From: an uncultured Caulobacter sp.
Lineage (GTDB): Bacteria > Pseudomonadota > Alphaproteobacteria > Caulobacterales > Caulobacteraceae
Direction of reading: 5' to 3'
DNA length: 64,000 nucleotides
NCBI GenBank assembly: GCA_913776195.1
Contig: CAJYMH010000005.1
Coordinates: forward strand, 1-64,000
The stretch's first letter is position 1. Each line of letters begins with the position of its first letter. This document shows, piece by piece, positions 44,575 to 54,522 of the stretch. The notes under the pieces were generated by a model. That model was not told the DNA's origin. It worked only from the letters and a program-made list of their open reading frames with translations, and did not search any database. The position numbers and the translations under genes were made by a program.

Positions 44575-46030
44575 GGTCGAGGGGGGCGTCCGTCCCTTCG
44601 CTCTCATCCAGTCAGAGGCCGGAACCCGTAAGCTGGCGGCGGTGGATGAGGTGGCGGTCGCCCTGGGCCTGTTCGCGGGGCAGAAGGCGGCCGACGCCGC
44701 GGCCCTCGTGCCGGAGCTGGACTCCGCCGATTACGATCCGTCTGGCGATGCGGCGGCGTTGGAGGCGCTGTGCGATTGGTGCGTGCGCTTCTCGCCGGCC
44801 GTGGCGGTCGATGGAGCGGACGGCTTGTTCCTCGACATCACCGGCGTCTCCCATCTGTGGAGGGGGGAGGCGCACATGGCGGCCGATCTGATCGCGCGCC
44901 TAGCGGCCAACGCCATTTCGGCCCGCGCCGCCGTGGCCGATACGGCGGGCGCGGCCTGGGCCTTGGCGCGGTTCGGCGACAAGCGGGTCGCCGTTGTTCC
45001 TGCGGGAGGTCAGGCGGAGGCTCTGCGGTCCCTGCCCATCGCCGCCCTGCGTCTGGATGCTGCGGCGGCGGCCCAGCTGCCGCGCCTGGGCCTGACCCGG
45101 ATCGGCAAGATCATGGACCAGCCGCGCGCCGCCCTGGCCCGCCGGTTCGGCATGGGGCTGATGTTGCGTCTGGATCAGGCGCTGGGTGGATTGGAGGAGG
45201 CCCTCGCTTTTCGCCGCCCGCCGACCCCGTGGTTCGAGCGCCTGGCCTTCGCCGAGCCGATCAGCGCGCTGGAAGATCTGGAGCGGGTCACCGACGACAT
45301 CCTGGCCGCCATGGCCGAGCGCCTGAACGCGCGAGGGCAGGGCGCACGGCGCTTCATCCTGACCTTCCACCGGCTGGACGGCCGGGCGCACAGCCTGTCC
45401 GCCGGCCTGTCGCGGCCAGGGCGGACACCCGCCCCCATCGCCCGCCTGCTGAAGCCCAAGCTGGGCGAGATCGACCCCGGCTTCGGCATCGAGGTCGCCA
45501 CCCTCTGCGCCGAAGACGTCGAGCTTTTGGCCGAACGGCAGGTGCGGCTGGGCGATGACGCCGAGGCCCTGGCCCAGGAGGGCGTCGCCGCCCTGGTCGA
45601 TCGGCTGACCGCGCGCCTGGGCGAGGGGCGGGTGTTCCGCACCCTGCCGGTGCAGAGCCACGTGCCCGAGCGCGCCGTGCGCAGGGGCGAGGCCCTGGCC
45701 GACCTGACCGAGGGCTGGGACCCTGACAAGCCGCGCCCGGTGCGACTGTTCCGTCAGCCCGAGCCGATCGAGGCCATGGCCCTGCTGCCGGACAACCCGC
45801 CCTCGCGTTTTCGGTGGCGGGGACGGATGCACACGGTCACTCGCGCCGAGGGGCCGGAGCGCATCGGCGACGAATGGTGGCGACGGCCCCTGGATCAGGT
45901 CAGCAGCGACCGGGTGCGCGATTATTACCGCGTGGAGGACGCTGAAGGCGCGCGGTTCTGGATTTTCCGCTCAGGCCTCTATGGCGGCGAGACCCAGCCG
46001 CGCTGGTGGCTGCACGGGCTGTTCGCATGA
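44498..46030 (+). CDS. imuB: ImuB, inactive Y-family polymerase homologue
   Basis: ImuB is a Y-family polymerase homologue without catalytic activity that links DnaE2 and ImuA to the beta clamp. The 510-residue protein starts [40 protein letters not shown] stands where the polymerase acidic residues would be, and the rest of the fold is kept. The start ATG follows GGGAGGACGAAG. The gene overlaps imuA by 77 bases and its stop overlaps the dnaE2 start in ATGA, so all three are translationally coupled. It should be induced only after DNA damage. Confidence 0.93.
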   Translation: MARILSLWCRNWPITTWRRKNVAGPEVEGGVRPFALIQSEAGTRKLAAVDEVAVALGLFAGQKAADAAALVPELDSADYDPSGDAAALEALCDWCVRFSPAVAVDGADGLFLDITGVSHLWRGEAHMAADLIARLAANAISARAAVADTAGAAWALARFGDKRVAVVPAGGQAEALRSLPIAALRLDAAAAAQLPRLGLTRIGKIMDQPRAALARRFGMGLMLRLDQALGGLEEALAFRRPPTPWFERLAFAEPISALEDLERVTDDILAAMAERLNARGQGARRFILTFHRLDGRAHSLSAGLSRPGRTPAPIARLLKPKLGEIDPGFGIEVATLCAEDVELLAERQVRLGDDAEALAQEGVAALVDRLTARLGEGRVFRTLPVQSHVPERAVRRGEALADLTEGWDPDKPRPVRLFRQPEPIEAMALLPDNPPSRFRWRGRMHTVTRAEGPERIGDEWWRRPLDQVSSDRVRDYYRVEDAEGARFWIFRSGLYGGETQPRWWLHGLFA

Positions 46031-49000
46031 CCCGGTACGCGGAGCTTCAGACGACGACCAATTATTCCTTTCTGCGCGGCGCCTCGCACCCGGGGGAGTT
46101 GGTCATCGCCGCCGAGGCCCTGGGCATGGAGGCGGTGGGCATTACCGACCGCAACAGCCTGGCCGGGGTGGTGCGGGCCTGGACGGAGGCCAAGGAGAGG
46201 AAGGTCCGCGCCCTGACCGGCTGCCGGCTGGACTTCATGGACGGGACGCCCAGCCTGCTCGTCTATCCCTCCGACCGGGAGGCGTTCGGCCGCCTGACCC
46301 GCCTGCTCACCGTCGGCCAACGCCGGGCGAAGAAGGGCGAGTGCCATCTGACCTGGAACGACTTCCTAGAGCATTCAGAGGGGCAGCTGACCCTGGTCGT
46401 ACCGCCAAGGTTGCTGGACGAAGCGTTCGAGCGTGACCTGACCTTGATCGCGGGCGAACTGCGGGGGCGGGTCTGGCTGGCGGCGAGCCGTCTCTATGCA
46501 GCCCAGGACATCAAGCGATTGTCGCATCTGGCGGAGCTGGCGGGAACCCATCGCGCGCCCCTGACCGCCACGGGCGACGTGCTCTATCACGGGCCGGAGC
46601 GGCGGCCGCTGCAGGACGTCCTGACCTGCATCCGCCACAACTGCACGATCCAGGAGGCGGGGTTTCGGCTCGAGGCCAACGCCGAGCGCCACATGAAGCC
46701 CCCGGCCGAAATGGCCCGCCTGTTCGCCCGCTGGCCGGACGCCGTGGAGCGGTCTGCGGAGATCGCCGAGCAGATCGACTTCGACCTGAAGCAGCTTCGC
46801 TACGAGTACCCCGACGAGCCGGTGCCGCCGGGCAGTACGGCCATGAAGCATTTGACCAAGCTGTCCTGGGAGGGGGCTAAGAACCGCTACGGCGGGACCA
46901 TCCCCCAGAAGGTCCGCGACCTGCTCCGCAAGGAGCTGACCCTCATCAAGAAGTTGAAGGTCCCCGACTACTTCCTGACGGTGAACGACATCGTCCAGTG
47001 GGCGCGGTCGCGGCCCGACCCGATCCTGTGCCAGGGGCGGGGCTCGGCGGCCAACTCCTCGGTCTGTTTCTGCCTAGGCGTCACGGCGGTTGATCCGACC
47101 AAGCCGAACCAGGACCTGCTCTTCGCCCGTTTCCTGTCCGAGGAGCGGGGCGAGCCGCCGGATATCGACGTCGACTTCGAGCACGAGCGGCGCGAGGAGG
47201 TGATGCAGTACGTCTATGACCGCTACGGCCGCCATCGGGCGGCGATCTGCGCCACCGTCATCCATTACCGTCCGCGCAGCGCTATCCGGCAGGTGGGCAA
47301 GGCGCTCGGCCTGACCGAGGACATCACCGCCGCCCTGGCCAACACCGTATGGGGCAGTTGGGGCGACGGCCTGCCCGAGGCGCACATCCGTCAGGCGGGG
47401 CTCGATCCCGACAATCTGGAGATCCAGCGCGCCGTCGCCCTGGCCACCGAACTGCTGAAGTTTCCCCGTCACCTGTCGCAGCACGTGGGCGGCTATGTGC
47501 TGACCAAGCGCCGGCTGGACGAGACGGTCCCCATCGGCAACGCGGCCATGAAAGACCGCACCTTCATCGAATGGGACAAGGACGACATAGACGAGGTCGG
47601 CCTGATGAAGGTCGATATCCTGGCGCTCGGCATGCTGACCGCCATCAAGCGGGCCTTCCGCATGCTGCAGAAGGATCACGGAGAGAAGATCAACGACCTC
47701 GCCGACATCCCGCAGGAGGCGCCGGAGGTCTACGCCATGCTCCAGAAGGCGGACTCCGTCGGCGTCTTCCAGGTGGAGAGCCGGGCGCAGATGTCGATGC
47801 TGCCCCGCCTGCGGCCGGAGAACTTCTACGACCTCGCCATTCAGGTGGCGATCGTACGGCCTGGTCCGATCCAGGGGGACATGGTCCACCCATATCTGAA
47901 GCGGCGGCAGGGGATCGAACCCGTTAGCTATCCCGCGCCGCATCCCGATCACGGGCCGTCTGATGAGCTGATGTCGATCCTGGAGAAGACCAAGGGCGTG
48001 CCGCTTTTCCAAGAGCAGGCCATGCGCCTGGCTATCGAGGCGGCGAAGTTCTCGGAGGCCGAGGCCAACCAGCTTCGCCGCTGCATGGCGACCTTCAAGA
48101 GCCTGGGCGATCTGGGCGTTCACAAGGAGAACTTCATCGGCGGCATGGTGCGCCGAGGCTACGATCTCGACTTCGCCCAGCGTTGTTTCAAGCAGATCGA
48201 GGGGTTCGGCTCTTACGGCTTCCCCGAAAGCCACGCGGTCAGTTTCGCCCTGCTCGTCTATGCCTCGGCCTGGATCAAGTGCGTTTGGCCTGACGTATTC
48301 TGCGCGGCCCTGATCAACAGCCAGCCCATGGGGTTTTACCAACCGGCGCAACTGGTGCGAGACGCCAGGGACAACGGCAAGGTGGAGGTGCGGCCGCCCG
48401 ACATCCTGTCCAGCGACTGGGACTGCACCCTCGAGAGGGCGAGCCAGCCGGGTTCAGTCCTGAAGGCGGTGCGGCTGGGCCTGCGTCAGATTCGTGGTTT
48501 CAAGAAGCCGGAAGCCGAGCTGCTGATGCAGGTGCGGATGAAGGATGGTGCGAGCGAACTCGCTCACTTCGCCCAGGCCGGCCTGTCCCGTCGCTCCCTC
48601 GAACTCCTCGCAGAGGCGGACGCTTGCCGCTCCATCGGACTGGACCGCCGACAGGCCCTGTGGGCGGTGAAGGGGCTGGCGCCGGAGATACGGGCGAAGC
48701 GGGAGACGCCGTTGCTGGCGGGGCTGCCGCTGTTCGAAACGGCGGCGAATTTGCCCCAGATGACCGCCACCCAGCATGTGGCCGAGGACTACCGCACGGT
48801 CAGCCTGTCGCTGAAGGATCATCCGGTGCGCTTCTTCCGGCCTCGGCTGGAACGGATGGGATGCACGCCGGCCGAGGCGCTCAAGAACCTCAAGGACGGA
48901 TCGTCTGTGACCGTGGCCGGGCTGGTGCTGATCCGCCAGCGCCCCGGCACGGCCAAGAACGTCACCTTCCTGACCCTGGAGGACGAGACCGGCCCCATGA

Positions 49001-49233
49001 ACGCGGTGATCTGGCAGCGCCTGTTCCAGGCGAACCGTCGCACGGTCATGACCTCCGGCTTCCTGGCGATCCACGGTAAGATCCAGAAAGAAAGCGGCGT
49101 CATCCACGTTGTGGCGGACGGGTTCGACGACCTGTCCCACTGGCTGCCTCGCCTGAAGGAGGAGCCTGGGGAGCAGATTCAGGTGCGGTCACGCGTCACC
49201 GGCCGCCTGATCCGCAGCCGGGACTTCCACTAG
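46027..49233 (+). CDS. dnaE2: Error-prone DNA polymerase III alpha subunit DnaE2
   Basis: DnaE2 is the translesion synthesis polymerase of the ImuABC mutasome. The 1068-residue product starts [20 protein letters not shown] with the PHP domain (about residues 5-240, with [15 protein letters not shown]). The catalytic DNA pol III block includes [20 protein letters not shown] with the acidic triad. A helix-hairpin-helix region and an OB-fold end ([20 protein letters not shown]) follow. DnaE2 proteins of this length lack the DnaE1-specific C-terminal tau-binding region. The ATG at 46027 lies within the imuB stop. The stop interlocks with that of the convergent endonuclease gene. Confidence 0.97.
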   Translation: MTRYAELQTTTNYSFLRGASHPGELVIAAEALGMEAVGITDRNSLAGVVRAWTEAKERKVRALTGCRLDFMDGTPSLLVYPSDREAFGRLTRLLTVGQRRAKKGECHLTWNDFLEHSEGQLTLVVPPRLLDEAFERDLTLIAGELRGRVWLAASRLYAAQDIKRLSHLAELAGTHRAPLTATGDVLYHGPERRPLQDVLTCIRHNCTIQEAGFRLEANAERHMKPPAEMARLFARWPDAVERSAEIAEQIDFDLKQLRYEYPDEPVPPGSTAMKHLTKLSWEGAKNRYGGTIPQKVRDLLRKELTLIKKLKVPDYFLTVNDIVQWARSRPDPILCQGRGSAANSSVCFCLGVTAVDPTKPNQDLLFARFLSEERGEPPDIDVDFEHERREEVMQYVYDRYGRHRAAICATVIHYRPRSAIRQVGKALGLTEDITAALANTVWGSWGDGLPEAHIRQAGLDPDNLEIQRAVALATELLKFPRHLSQHVGGYVLTKRRLDETVPIGNAAMKDRTFIEWDKDDIDEVGLMKVDILALGMLTAIKRAFRMLQKDHGEKINDLADIPQEAPEVYAMLQKADSVGVFQVESRAQMSMLPRLRPENFYDLAIQVAIVRPGPIQGDMVHPYLKRRQGIEPVSYPAPHPDHGPSDELMSILEKTKGVPLFQEQAMRLAIEAAKFSEAEANQLRRCMATFKSLGDLGVHKENFIGGMVRRGYDLDFAQRCFKQIEGFGSYGFPESHAVSFALLVYASAWIKCVWPDVFCAALINSQPMGFYQPAQLVRDARDNGKVEVRPPDILSSDWDCTLERASQPGSVLKAVRLGLRQIRGFKKPEAELLMQVRMKDGASELAHFAQAGLSRRSLELLAEADACRSIGLDRRQALWAVKGLAPEIRAKRETPLLAGLPLFETAANLPQMTATQHVAEDYRTVSLSLKDHPVRFFRPRLERMGCTPAEALKNLKDGSSVTVAGLVLIRQRPGTAKNVTFLTLEDETGPMNAVIWQRLFQANRRTVMTSGFLAIHGKIQKESGVIHVVADGFDDLSHWLPRLKEEPGEQIQVRSRVTGRLIRSRDFH

Positions 49234-49970
49234 ACCGCCGACGGCAGCTCCAACTCCACCAGCAGCGGCAGGTGATCCGAAGCTTGGCGGGCGCGACCGT
49301 CATAGGGGCTTTCCACCGCGCAGACCTTGATGTCGCCCGCCAGGAAGACGTGGTCGATCCGCATGAAGGGGAAGTTCGACGGGAAGGTCGCGGTCGGCGG
49401 ACGCGGCCGGCCAAGCTGGGCGTCGCGCATGGCGGCCCGCAGCATGCGATAGGTCTTGGAATAAGGCGTGGCGTTGAAATCGCCCAACAGGACGGCGGGC
49501 GCAGTGAACTGCTCGTCGGCCAGCCACTCGTCAATCAGGGCGGCGGCCTGACGTTGCTGCTCGCGGGGAATCAGGCCCAGGTGCGTGTTGATCACCTGCA
49601 GCTCGCGCCCGCCGCCGATGTCGATGGCGACCCAGACCGCCCCGCGTGGCTCCAATCCCGGCACGCGCTTGTACTGGGGCAAAGAGTCGGCGCGGATAAG
49701 GCGCTCCGGGAGGGCGGTTAGGATGGCGTCGCCGTAGAGCTCCTCCTCCACCTTCATGGCCGGGTGGAAGCGGGACTTCATCTTCAACAGTTCGGCCAGT
49801 TTGTGGGCCTGGTCTACGCCGCGCGTGCGGGCGCGGCCGACGTCGAGCTCTTGCAGGGCCACCACGTCAGGACGCAGAGCGGCGATCACCTCGGCGACAC
49901 GCTCCACATCGAGGCGACGATCGACGCCTACGCAGCGATGGACGTTGTAGGTGACAAGGCGAAGTTTCAT
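49230..49970 (-). CDS. Endonuclease/exonuclease/phosphatase family protein
   Basis: This 246-residue metal-dependent hydrolase has the EEP fold: [19 protein letters not shown] with the Asn ligand, [12 protein letters not shown] with Glu, [31 protein letters not shown] with the Asp/Asn pair, and [13 protein letters not shown] with His. The lack of a signal peptide suggests a cytoplasmic phosphatase, nuclease or phosphodiesterase; the substrate is unknown. Its ATG overlaps the metW stop by four bases, so it is the third gene of the metX-metW operon. The stop TAG interlocks with dnaE2 in CTAG. Confidence 0.88.
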   Translation of the reverse strand: MKLRLVTYNVHRCVGVDRRLDVERVAEVIAALRPDVVALQELDVGRARTRGVDQAHKLAELLKMKSRFHPAMKVEEELYGDAILTALPERLIRADSLPQYKRVPGLEPRGAVWVAIDIGGGRELQVINTHLGLIPREQQRQAAALIDEWLADEQFTAPAVLLGDFNATPYSKTYRMLRAAMRDAQLGRPRPPTATFPSNFPFMRIDHVFLAGDIKVCAVESPYDGRARQASDHLPLLVELELPSAV

Positions 49971-50635
49971 CCGCCGAAGAGATCGTTCCTGGGGGCTTGA
50001 GGTTCCGTCGGCGAGGCGCTTTCTCCACGCCGGCTGAGCAGGAAAAGGGCCGCTTCAGACCGCCAGTTCTCGATGGACTTGGTCGGATCGATGGCGCGGG
50101 CAGGCCGTCCTTCCGTCAAGGCGGCGCATGCGTCGATGCGCAGGTCCAGGTCCTCGCACAAGCTCAGGAAGTCGGCGAGCGTGCACAGGTGGATGTTTGG
50201 CGTCGACCACCAAGGCTCGGGCAGGGCGCGGGTCTCGGGCATGCGTCCCCGGCTGACCAGCGACCAGCGCACACGCCAGTGGCCGAAGTTGGGGAAGGAG
50301 ACGATCGCGCGATCGGCGATGCGCAGCAGCTCGCCCAGTACATGGCGGGGGTGGCGCACAGCCTGCAGGGTCTGGGACAGGATCGCGTAGTCGAAGGCCT
50401 TGGCGGCGAAGTGGTCCAGGTCGCGGTCGGCGTCCCCCTGAACGACGGCCAGCCCCCGCGACAGGCCGGCGGCGACGCCTTCGGGGCTGATCTCGACCCC
50501 GCGGCCGTCCACCTGCTTTTCCTGGGCCAGGATCTCCAGCAGTTCGCCCTCGCCGCAGCCCACGTCGAGCACGCGCGAGCCCGGCCGCACCAGGCGCAGG
50601 ATCTCCTTGAAGTCCTCGCGGATCACCGGCCTCAC
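49967..50635 (-). CDS. metW: MetW, methionine biosynthesis partner protein
   Basis: MetW is a SAM-methyltransferase-fold protein encoded next to metX in many proteobacteria and needed for homoserine acetyltransferase activity. The 222-residue product begins at a GTG, contains [40 protein letters not shown] and [20 protein letters not shown], and is the right length for MetW. Its GTG overlaps the metX stop (GTGA) and its stop overlaps the endonuclease start. The C-terminal 30 residues are divergent, which is common. Confidence 0.93.
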   Translation of the reverse strand: MRPVIREDFKEILRLVRPGSRVLDVGCGEGELLEILAQEKQVDGRGVEISPEGVAAGLSRGLAVVQGDADRDLDHFAAKAFDYAILSQTLQAVRHPRHVLGELLRIADRAIVSFPNFGHWRVRWSLVSRGRMPETRALPEPWWSTPNIHLCTLADFLSLCEDLDLRIDACAALTEGRPARAIDPTKSIENWRSEAALFLLSRRGESASPTEPQAPRNDLFGG

Positions 50636-51792
50636 GCGATGCCCCGCGCCTGATCGGCCGAGGCCATGAAGCCCGACAGGGCCGCGTTCATCACCGGCTC
50701 GTCCAGCAGGAAGGCGTCATGACCCTTGTCGCTTTCGATCTCGACGAAACTGGCCCGCGCGCCGGCGGCGTTGAGAGCCCGCACGATGTGGCGGTTCTCG
50801 GCGGTGGGGTAGAGCCAGTCGGTGGTAAAGGACAGGACGCAGAAGCGCACGTTGCGCGCCTTCTTGAACGCCTCCGCCAGGATGCCGCCGTGGCTTTGGG
50901 CCAAGTCGAAATAGTCCATGGCCCGGGTGATGTAGAGGTAGGAGTTGGCGTCGAAGCGGTCGACGAAGCTGGCTCCTTGGTGGCGCAGATAGCTCTCCAC
51001 CTGGAAGTCGGCGTCAAAGCCCCAGGAGAGGCCGTCGCGCTGCAGTTCGCGGCCGAACTTCCGCTGCAGGGCCGGTTCGGACAGATAGGTGATGTGCGCG
51101 GCCATGCGGGCCACGGCCAGACCCTTTTCCGGCCGCACGCCATGCACGGCGTAGGAGCCGCCGCGCCAATCCGGATCGGCCATGACCGCCTGGCGGCCGA
51201 CCTCATGGAAGGCGATGTTCTGGGCCGAGTGGCGGGCCGCCGAGGCGATGATCACGGCGGAGAAGATCTTCTCCGCATAGTCCGCCGCCCATTGCAGCAC
51301 CTGCATGCCGCCCATGGAGCCGCCGACCACGGCGAACAGGGTCTCGACCCCCAGCGCCTCGACCAGCATGGCCTGGGCGCGAACCATATCGGCGATGGTG
51401 ATCACCGGGAACGACAGGCCATAAGCCTGGCCGGTGGCCGGATTGATCGAGGCTGGACCCGTGGAGCCCATGCAGCCGCCGATGACATTCGAGCAGATGA
51501 TGAAATGCCGCGCCGGATCCAGCGGCAGGCCGGGGCCGATCAGACGATTCCACCAGCCGGGCTTGCCCGACACCGGGTGCTCTCCCGCGCAGTGCTGATC
51601 GCCCGTCAGGGCGTGGCACACCAGGACCGCGTTGGACTTGTCGGCATTCAGCTCGCCGTAGGTGCGGTAGGCGATCTCGAGGGGGGCGAGCTGGCCGCCG
51701 GAATCGAGTTGCAGCGGCTGTTCAGCGGGAAACCGCCAAGTGCCCCCGTCGCCGCAAAACGCCTGATTCATGGTCGCCGTCGCCACCGTCAT
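50632..51792 (-). CDS. metX: Homoserine O-acetyltransferase MetX
   Basis: MetX acetylates homoserine with acetyl-CoA for direct sulfhydrylation to homocysteine. The 386-residue enzyme is an alpha/beta hydrolase with nucleophile Ser159 in [10 protein letters not shown]. It also has the oxyanion-hole region [20 protein letters not shown], an Asp in [14 protein letters not shown] and a His in [13 protein letters not shown]. It is the first gene of the metX-metW-endonuclease operon. A TTGACA-like element lies about 40 bases upstream on the minus strand, but I see no riboswitch of SAM-II type there. Confidence 0.95.
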   Translation of the reverse strand: MTVATATMNQAFCGDGGTWRFPAEQPLQLDSGGQLAPLEIAYRTYGELNADKSNAVLVCHALTGDQHCAGEHPVSGKPGWWNRLIGPGLPLDPARHFIICSNVIGGCMGSTGPASINPATGQAYGLSFPVITIADMVRAQAMLVEALGVETLFAVVGGSMGGMQVLQWAADYAEKIFSAVIIASAARHSAQNIAFHEVGRQAVMADPDWRGGSYAVHGVRPEKGLAVARMAAHITYLSEPALQRKFGRELQRDGLSWGFDADFQVESYLRHQGASFVDRFDANSYLYITRAMDYFDLAQSHGGILAEAFKKARNVRFCVLSFTTDWLYPTAENRHIVRALNAAGARASFVEIESDKGHDAFLLDEPVMNAALSGFMASADQARGIA

Positions 51793-51869
51793 GAGGTCTT
51801 GGACCTTTTGGCGCTACGCCTGTCAACCGGCGCTTTGAGCGGGTCGCGAGCAAGGCTAAGAGGGGCGGC

Positions 51870-52376
51870 ATGGAACGGCTTATTCTTATGCGTCACGGGG
51901 CCGCTGAGCGGCGCGGCCCCACGGGCGGCGACTTCGACCGGGCGTTGACCCCCCAGGGGCGCATCGACGCTGTGTTGATCGGCGAAGCCCTGGCCAAGGC
52001 GGGCTTCTCGCCGGACTTGGCCCTCGTCTCCGAGGCGCGCCGCGCGCAGGAAACCTGGGCCGGCGCGAATGAGGCGTTTCCCACGGCACGGGTCGAGAAC
52101 CGCGCCGATTTCTATTCAGCCAGCAGCCAGACCGTGCTGTCCGTGGTCGAGGAGCAGGGGCCCGGCACGGTGATAGTGGTGGGACACAATCCGACGCTTC
52201 AGGACCTGGCCGTGGGCCTGCTGAAGGCGGGCGGGGCCTCGCCGGCGCTGATCGCGCGGGTGGAGATGCGTTTCCCGCCCGCCACCGCCGTGGCGTTCAA
52301 TTTCGACGAAGCCGGACGCCCGCAGCTCGATGGCTTGTTCTACGCCGCCGACCACGGCGGGCGGGGGGCCGAATGA
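51870..52376 (+). CDS. sixA: SixA-like phosphohistidine phosphatase
   Basis: This 168-residue histidine phosphatase has the RHG motif in ERLILMRHGAAERRGPTGGD (His9 as phospho-acceptor), a second conserved histidine in VIVVGHNPTLQDLAVG, and VSEARRAQETW with the phosphate-binding Arg. SixA removes phosphate from histidine phosphotransfer proteins such as ArcB HPt or PtsO-type proteins. In this family of bacteria its partner is not known. The ATG follows AAGAGGGGCGGC, and its stop TGA overlaps the start of the next gene (ATGA). Confidence 0.88.
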   Translation: MERLILMRHGAAERRGPTGGDFDRALTPQGRIDAVLIGEALAKAGFSPDLALVSEARRAQETWAGANEAFPTARVENRADFYSASSQTVLSVVEEQGPGTVIVVGHNPTLQDLAVGLLKAGGASPALIARVEMRFPPATAVAFNFDEAGRPQLDGLFYAADHGGRGAE

Positions 52377-52717
52377 GGCCTATCTTCAAGATCATGAGCC
52401 GGGCCGAGTGGGCGGCCTTCCAGGCGGAGGGCGAGTTCGGCGGTTCGGCGGTCGATCTGGCGGACGGCTACATCCATTTCTCCGCGCCCGATCAGGCCCA
52501 GGAGACGGCGGCCAAGCACTTCGCCGGCCGTGACGATCTGGTGCTACTTACCCTCGACGCCGACGTGCTTGGCGATAAGCTGGCCTGGGAGCCGTCGCGG
52601 GGCGGGGCCCTGTTTCCGCACCTTTACCGCCCCATCGCGTTGAACGAGGTGGCCGCGTGGCGCGATCTGCCCCTTGGGGTCGACGGCGCGCCTCAACTTG
52701 GTGATCTTTCCGAATGA
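52373..52717 (+). CDS. DUF952 family protein
   Basis: This 114-residue protein belongs to DUF952, a small family with no established role. Typical segments are the start RPIFKIMSRAEWAAFQAEGE and DGYIHFSAPDQAQETAAKHF, where the IHFS motif is strongly conserved, and the end LYRPIALNEVAAW. It sits between sixA and pyrD with both boundaries overlapping in ATGA, so it is made at about the same level as both neighbours. Its function cannot be given. Confidence 0.87.
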   Translation: MRPIFKIMSRAEWAAFQAEGEFGGSAVDLADGYIHFSAPDQAQETAAKHFAGRDDLVLLTLDADVLGDKLAWEPSRGGALFPHLYRPIALNEVAAWRDLPLGVDGAPQLGDLSE

Positions 52718-53760
52718 GTTTTCACGATCTCGCTGCCCGCGCCATGCACCTCTTCGATCCGGAGGATGCGCACGGGCTCGCCATCAAGGGGCTGAAGGCC
52801 GGCCTCGGGCCGCGCAACCACATCGATTTGCCGGCCCTGGCGACGACCGTGGCGGGGCTCGAACTGCCCAACTGCATCGGCTTGGCCGCCGGCTTCGACA
52901 AGAATGCCGAGGTTCCGGACGCCATGCTGGCCGCCGGCTTCGGCTTCGTCGAGGCTGGGACGGTGACCCCGCTGCCCCAGGCGGGCAATCCGCGTCCGCG
53001 ACTGTTCCGCCTGACGGAGGATCAGGCGGTGATTAACCGCATGGGCTTCAACAACGAGGGACTGGAGGCGTTCGCCTCGCGCTTGTCGCATCGTCAGCGC
53101 CGCGGCGTGGTCGGGGCCAATATCGGCGCCAACAAGGACGCCGACGACCGGGTCGCGGACTATGTGAACGGCCTGTCCCACCTCTGGGGTCTGGCGGACT
53201 ATTTCACGGTCAACATCTCCTCGCCCAACACGCCGGGCCTGCGCGCTCTGCAGACCAAGGCGGCGCTGGAGGAATTGCTGGGTCGTCTGGCCGAACGCCG
53301 CGCCGCGCTTGCGCCTGAAGGAAATGTGCCCGTCTTCCTGAAGGTCGCTCCCGATCTGGAGGACGGCGAGGTTGAAGCCATCGTCGAGACGGCGGTCGAG
53401 AACGGCCTGGACGGGATCATCGTCTCCAACACCACCATCGCCCGGCCCGACACCCTGAAGTCGGCTCTGGCCTCGGAGACGGGCGGCCTGTCCGGTGCGC
53501 CGCTGACGGAGCGCTCCACCGCCGTGTTGGGGCAGTTCTTCCAGGCCGCCGATGGGCGCATCGCCCTGATCGGAGCCGGCGGAGTCGGCGGCGGGGCGGC
53601 CGCCTACGCTAAAATCCGCGCCGGCGCCCAGGCGGTGCAGCTCTATTCAGCGCTGGTCTATGGCGGGCCAGGCTTGGTGGTCCGGATCGCTCATGACCTG
53701 GCGGCGCGGCTGAAGGCTGACGGTTTCACCTCGGTGGCTCAGGCGGTCGGCGCACGATGA
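52714..53760 (+). CDS. pyrD: Dihydroorotate dehydrogenase (quinone), class 2
   Basis: PyrD oxidises dihydroorotate to orotate at the inner membrane, passing electrons through FMN to ubiquinone. The 348-residue enzyme is class 2, with the amphipathic N-terminal helix HDLAARAMHLFDPEDAHGLA for membrane binding. GLAAGFDKNAEVPDAMLAAG, INRMGFNNEG, NISSPNTPGLRALQ with the catalytic Ser, and IVSNTTIARPDTL follow, then IALIGAGGVGGGAAAY and YGGPGLV for FMN phosphate. The start overlaps DUF952 and the stop overlaps the TVP38 gene. Confidence 0.97.
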   Translation: MSFHDLAARAMHLFDPEDAHGLAIKGLKAGLGPRNHIDLPALATTVAGLELPNCIGLAAGFDKNAEVPDAMLAAGFGFVEAGTVTPLPQAGNPRPRLFRLTEDQAVINRMGFNNEGLEAFASRLSHRQRRGVVGANIGANKDADDRVADYVNGLSHLWGLADYFTVNISSPNTPGLRALQTKAALEELLGRLAERRAALAPEGNVPVFLKVAPDLEDGEVEAIVETAVENGLDGIIVSNTTIARPDTLKSALASETGGLSGAPLTERSTAVLGQFFQAADGRIALIGAGGVGGGAAAYAKIRAGAQAVQLYSALVYGGPGLVVRIAHDLAARLKADGFTSVAQAVGAR

Positions 53761-54488
53761 GCCCGGAGAGCCGCGAGAGCACCTGGCTTGTCGCGGCCAA
53801 GATCGCGCCCGTGATCCTGCTGGCCGTTCTGGCCGCAGTGGTGTTCTTCAGCGGCCTGTGGAAGCACCTGACCATCGAGGAGTTGCAGGCGCGTCACGCC
53901 TATCTGTCGGCCTTTGTGGACCAACGACCGGCGGCGGCCGTCGCCATCTATCTGTTCGCCTATGTGGTTGTAGTCTCGCTATCTCTTCCGGCGGCGTTGT
54001 TGCTGACCTTGTCGGGCGGCTTCCTGTTCGGACCGTGGCTGGGCGGATTGCTGGCGGTGACCGGGGCGACGGCTGGATCGACCGTGATCTACGCTGCTTG
54101 CCGCACGGCCTTTGGCGGGATGATGCAGAAGCGCGCCGGCCCGGCCCTTCTGCGCATAGAGGATGGCATCAAGAAGGACGCCTTCCACTACCTGCTGACC
54201 CTGCGCCTGATCCCAGCCTTTCCGCTGCTGGTGATCAATCTGGCGGCTGGGCTGGTGGGCATTCCTTTGCGGACATTTCTGTCAGCCTCTTTCCTGGGCA
54301 TGGCGCCGAGCTCCCTGGTCTACGCCAGCATGGGCTCCGGCCTTGGGCATCTGTTCATGCAGGGGCGGCCGGTGAACCTGAGCATCCTGGTCGAGCCGCG
54401 CGTGGTGTTGCCGCTGGCCGGGCTCGGCGCGCTGGCGGGGGCGTCCATGCTCTATCGCCGCCTGAGACCTCGCCGTGAGGAGCAATAG
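53757..54488 (+). CDS. TVP38/TMEM64 (DedA superfamily) membrane protein
   Basis: This 243-residue protein has about five or six helices and the VTT/SNARE-associated domain with SLPAALLLTLSGGFLFGPWL and GATAGSTVIYAACRTAFG. The membrane motif FHYLLTLRLIPAFPLLVINL and AAGLVGIPLRTFLSASFLGM are also typical. Members are thought to scramble or flip phospholipids or carrier lipids. It overlaps the pyrD stop by four bases. A link with the quinone-dependent PyrD is possible only as a membrane association. Confidence 0.9.
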   Translation: MSPESRESTWLVAAKIAPVILLAVLAAVVFFSGLWKHLTIEELQARHAYLSAFVDQRPAAAVAIYLFAYVVVVSLSLPAALLLTLSGGFLFGPWLGGLLAVTGATAGSTVIYAACRTAFGGMMQKRAGPALLRIEDGIKKDAFHYLLTLRLIPAFPLLVINLAAGLVGIPLRTFLSASFLGMAPSSLVYASMGSGLGHLFMQGRPVNLSILVEPRVVLPLAGLGALAGASMLYRRLRPRREEQ

Positions 54489-54522
54489 CCGCGTTGCCCG
54501 GCGCGGGCAGGTGAAGTAACGG

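Noticed and set aside
51793-51868. SAM-II riboswitch upstream of metX
   Set aside because: Such riboswitches precede metX/metA in many alphaproteobacteria, but the 76 bases here do not show the conserved pseudoknot core, and a TTGACA-like promoter would leave only a short leader.
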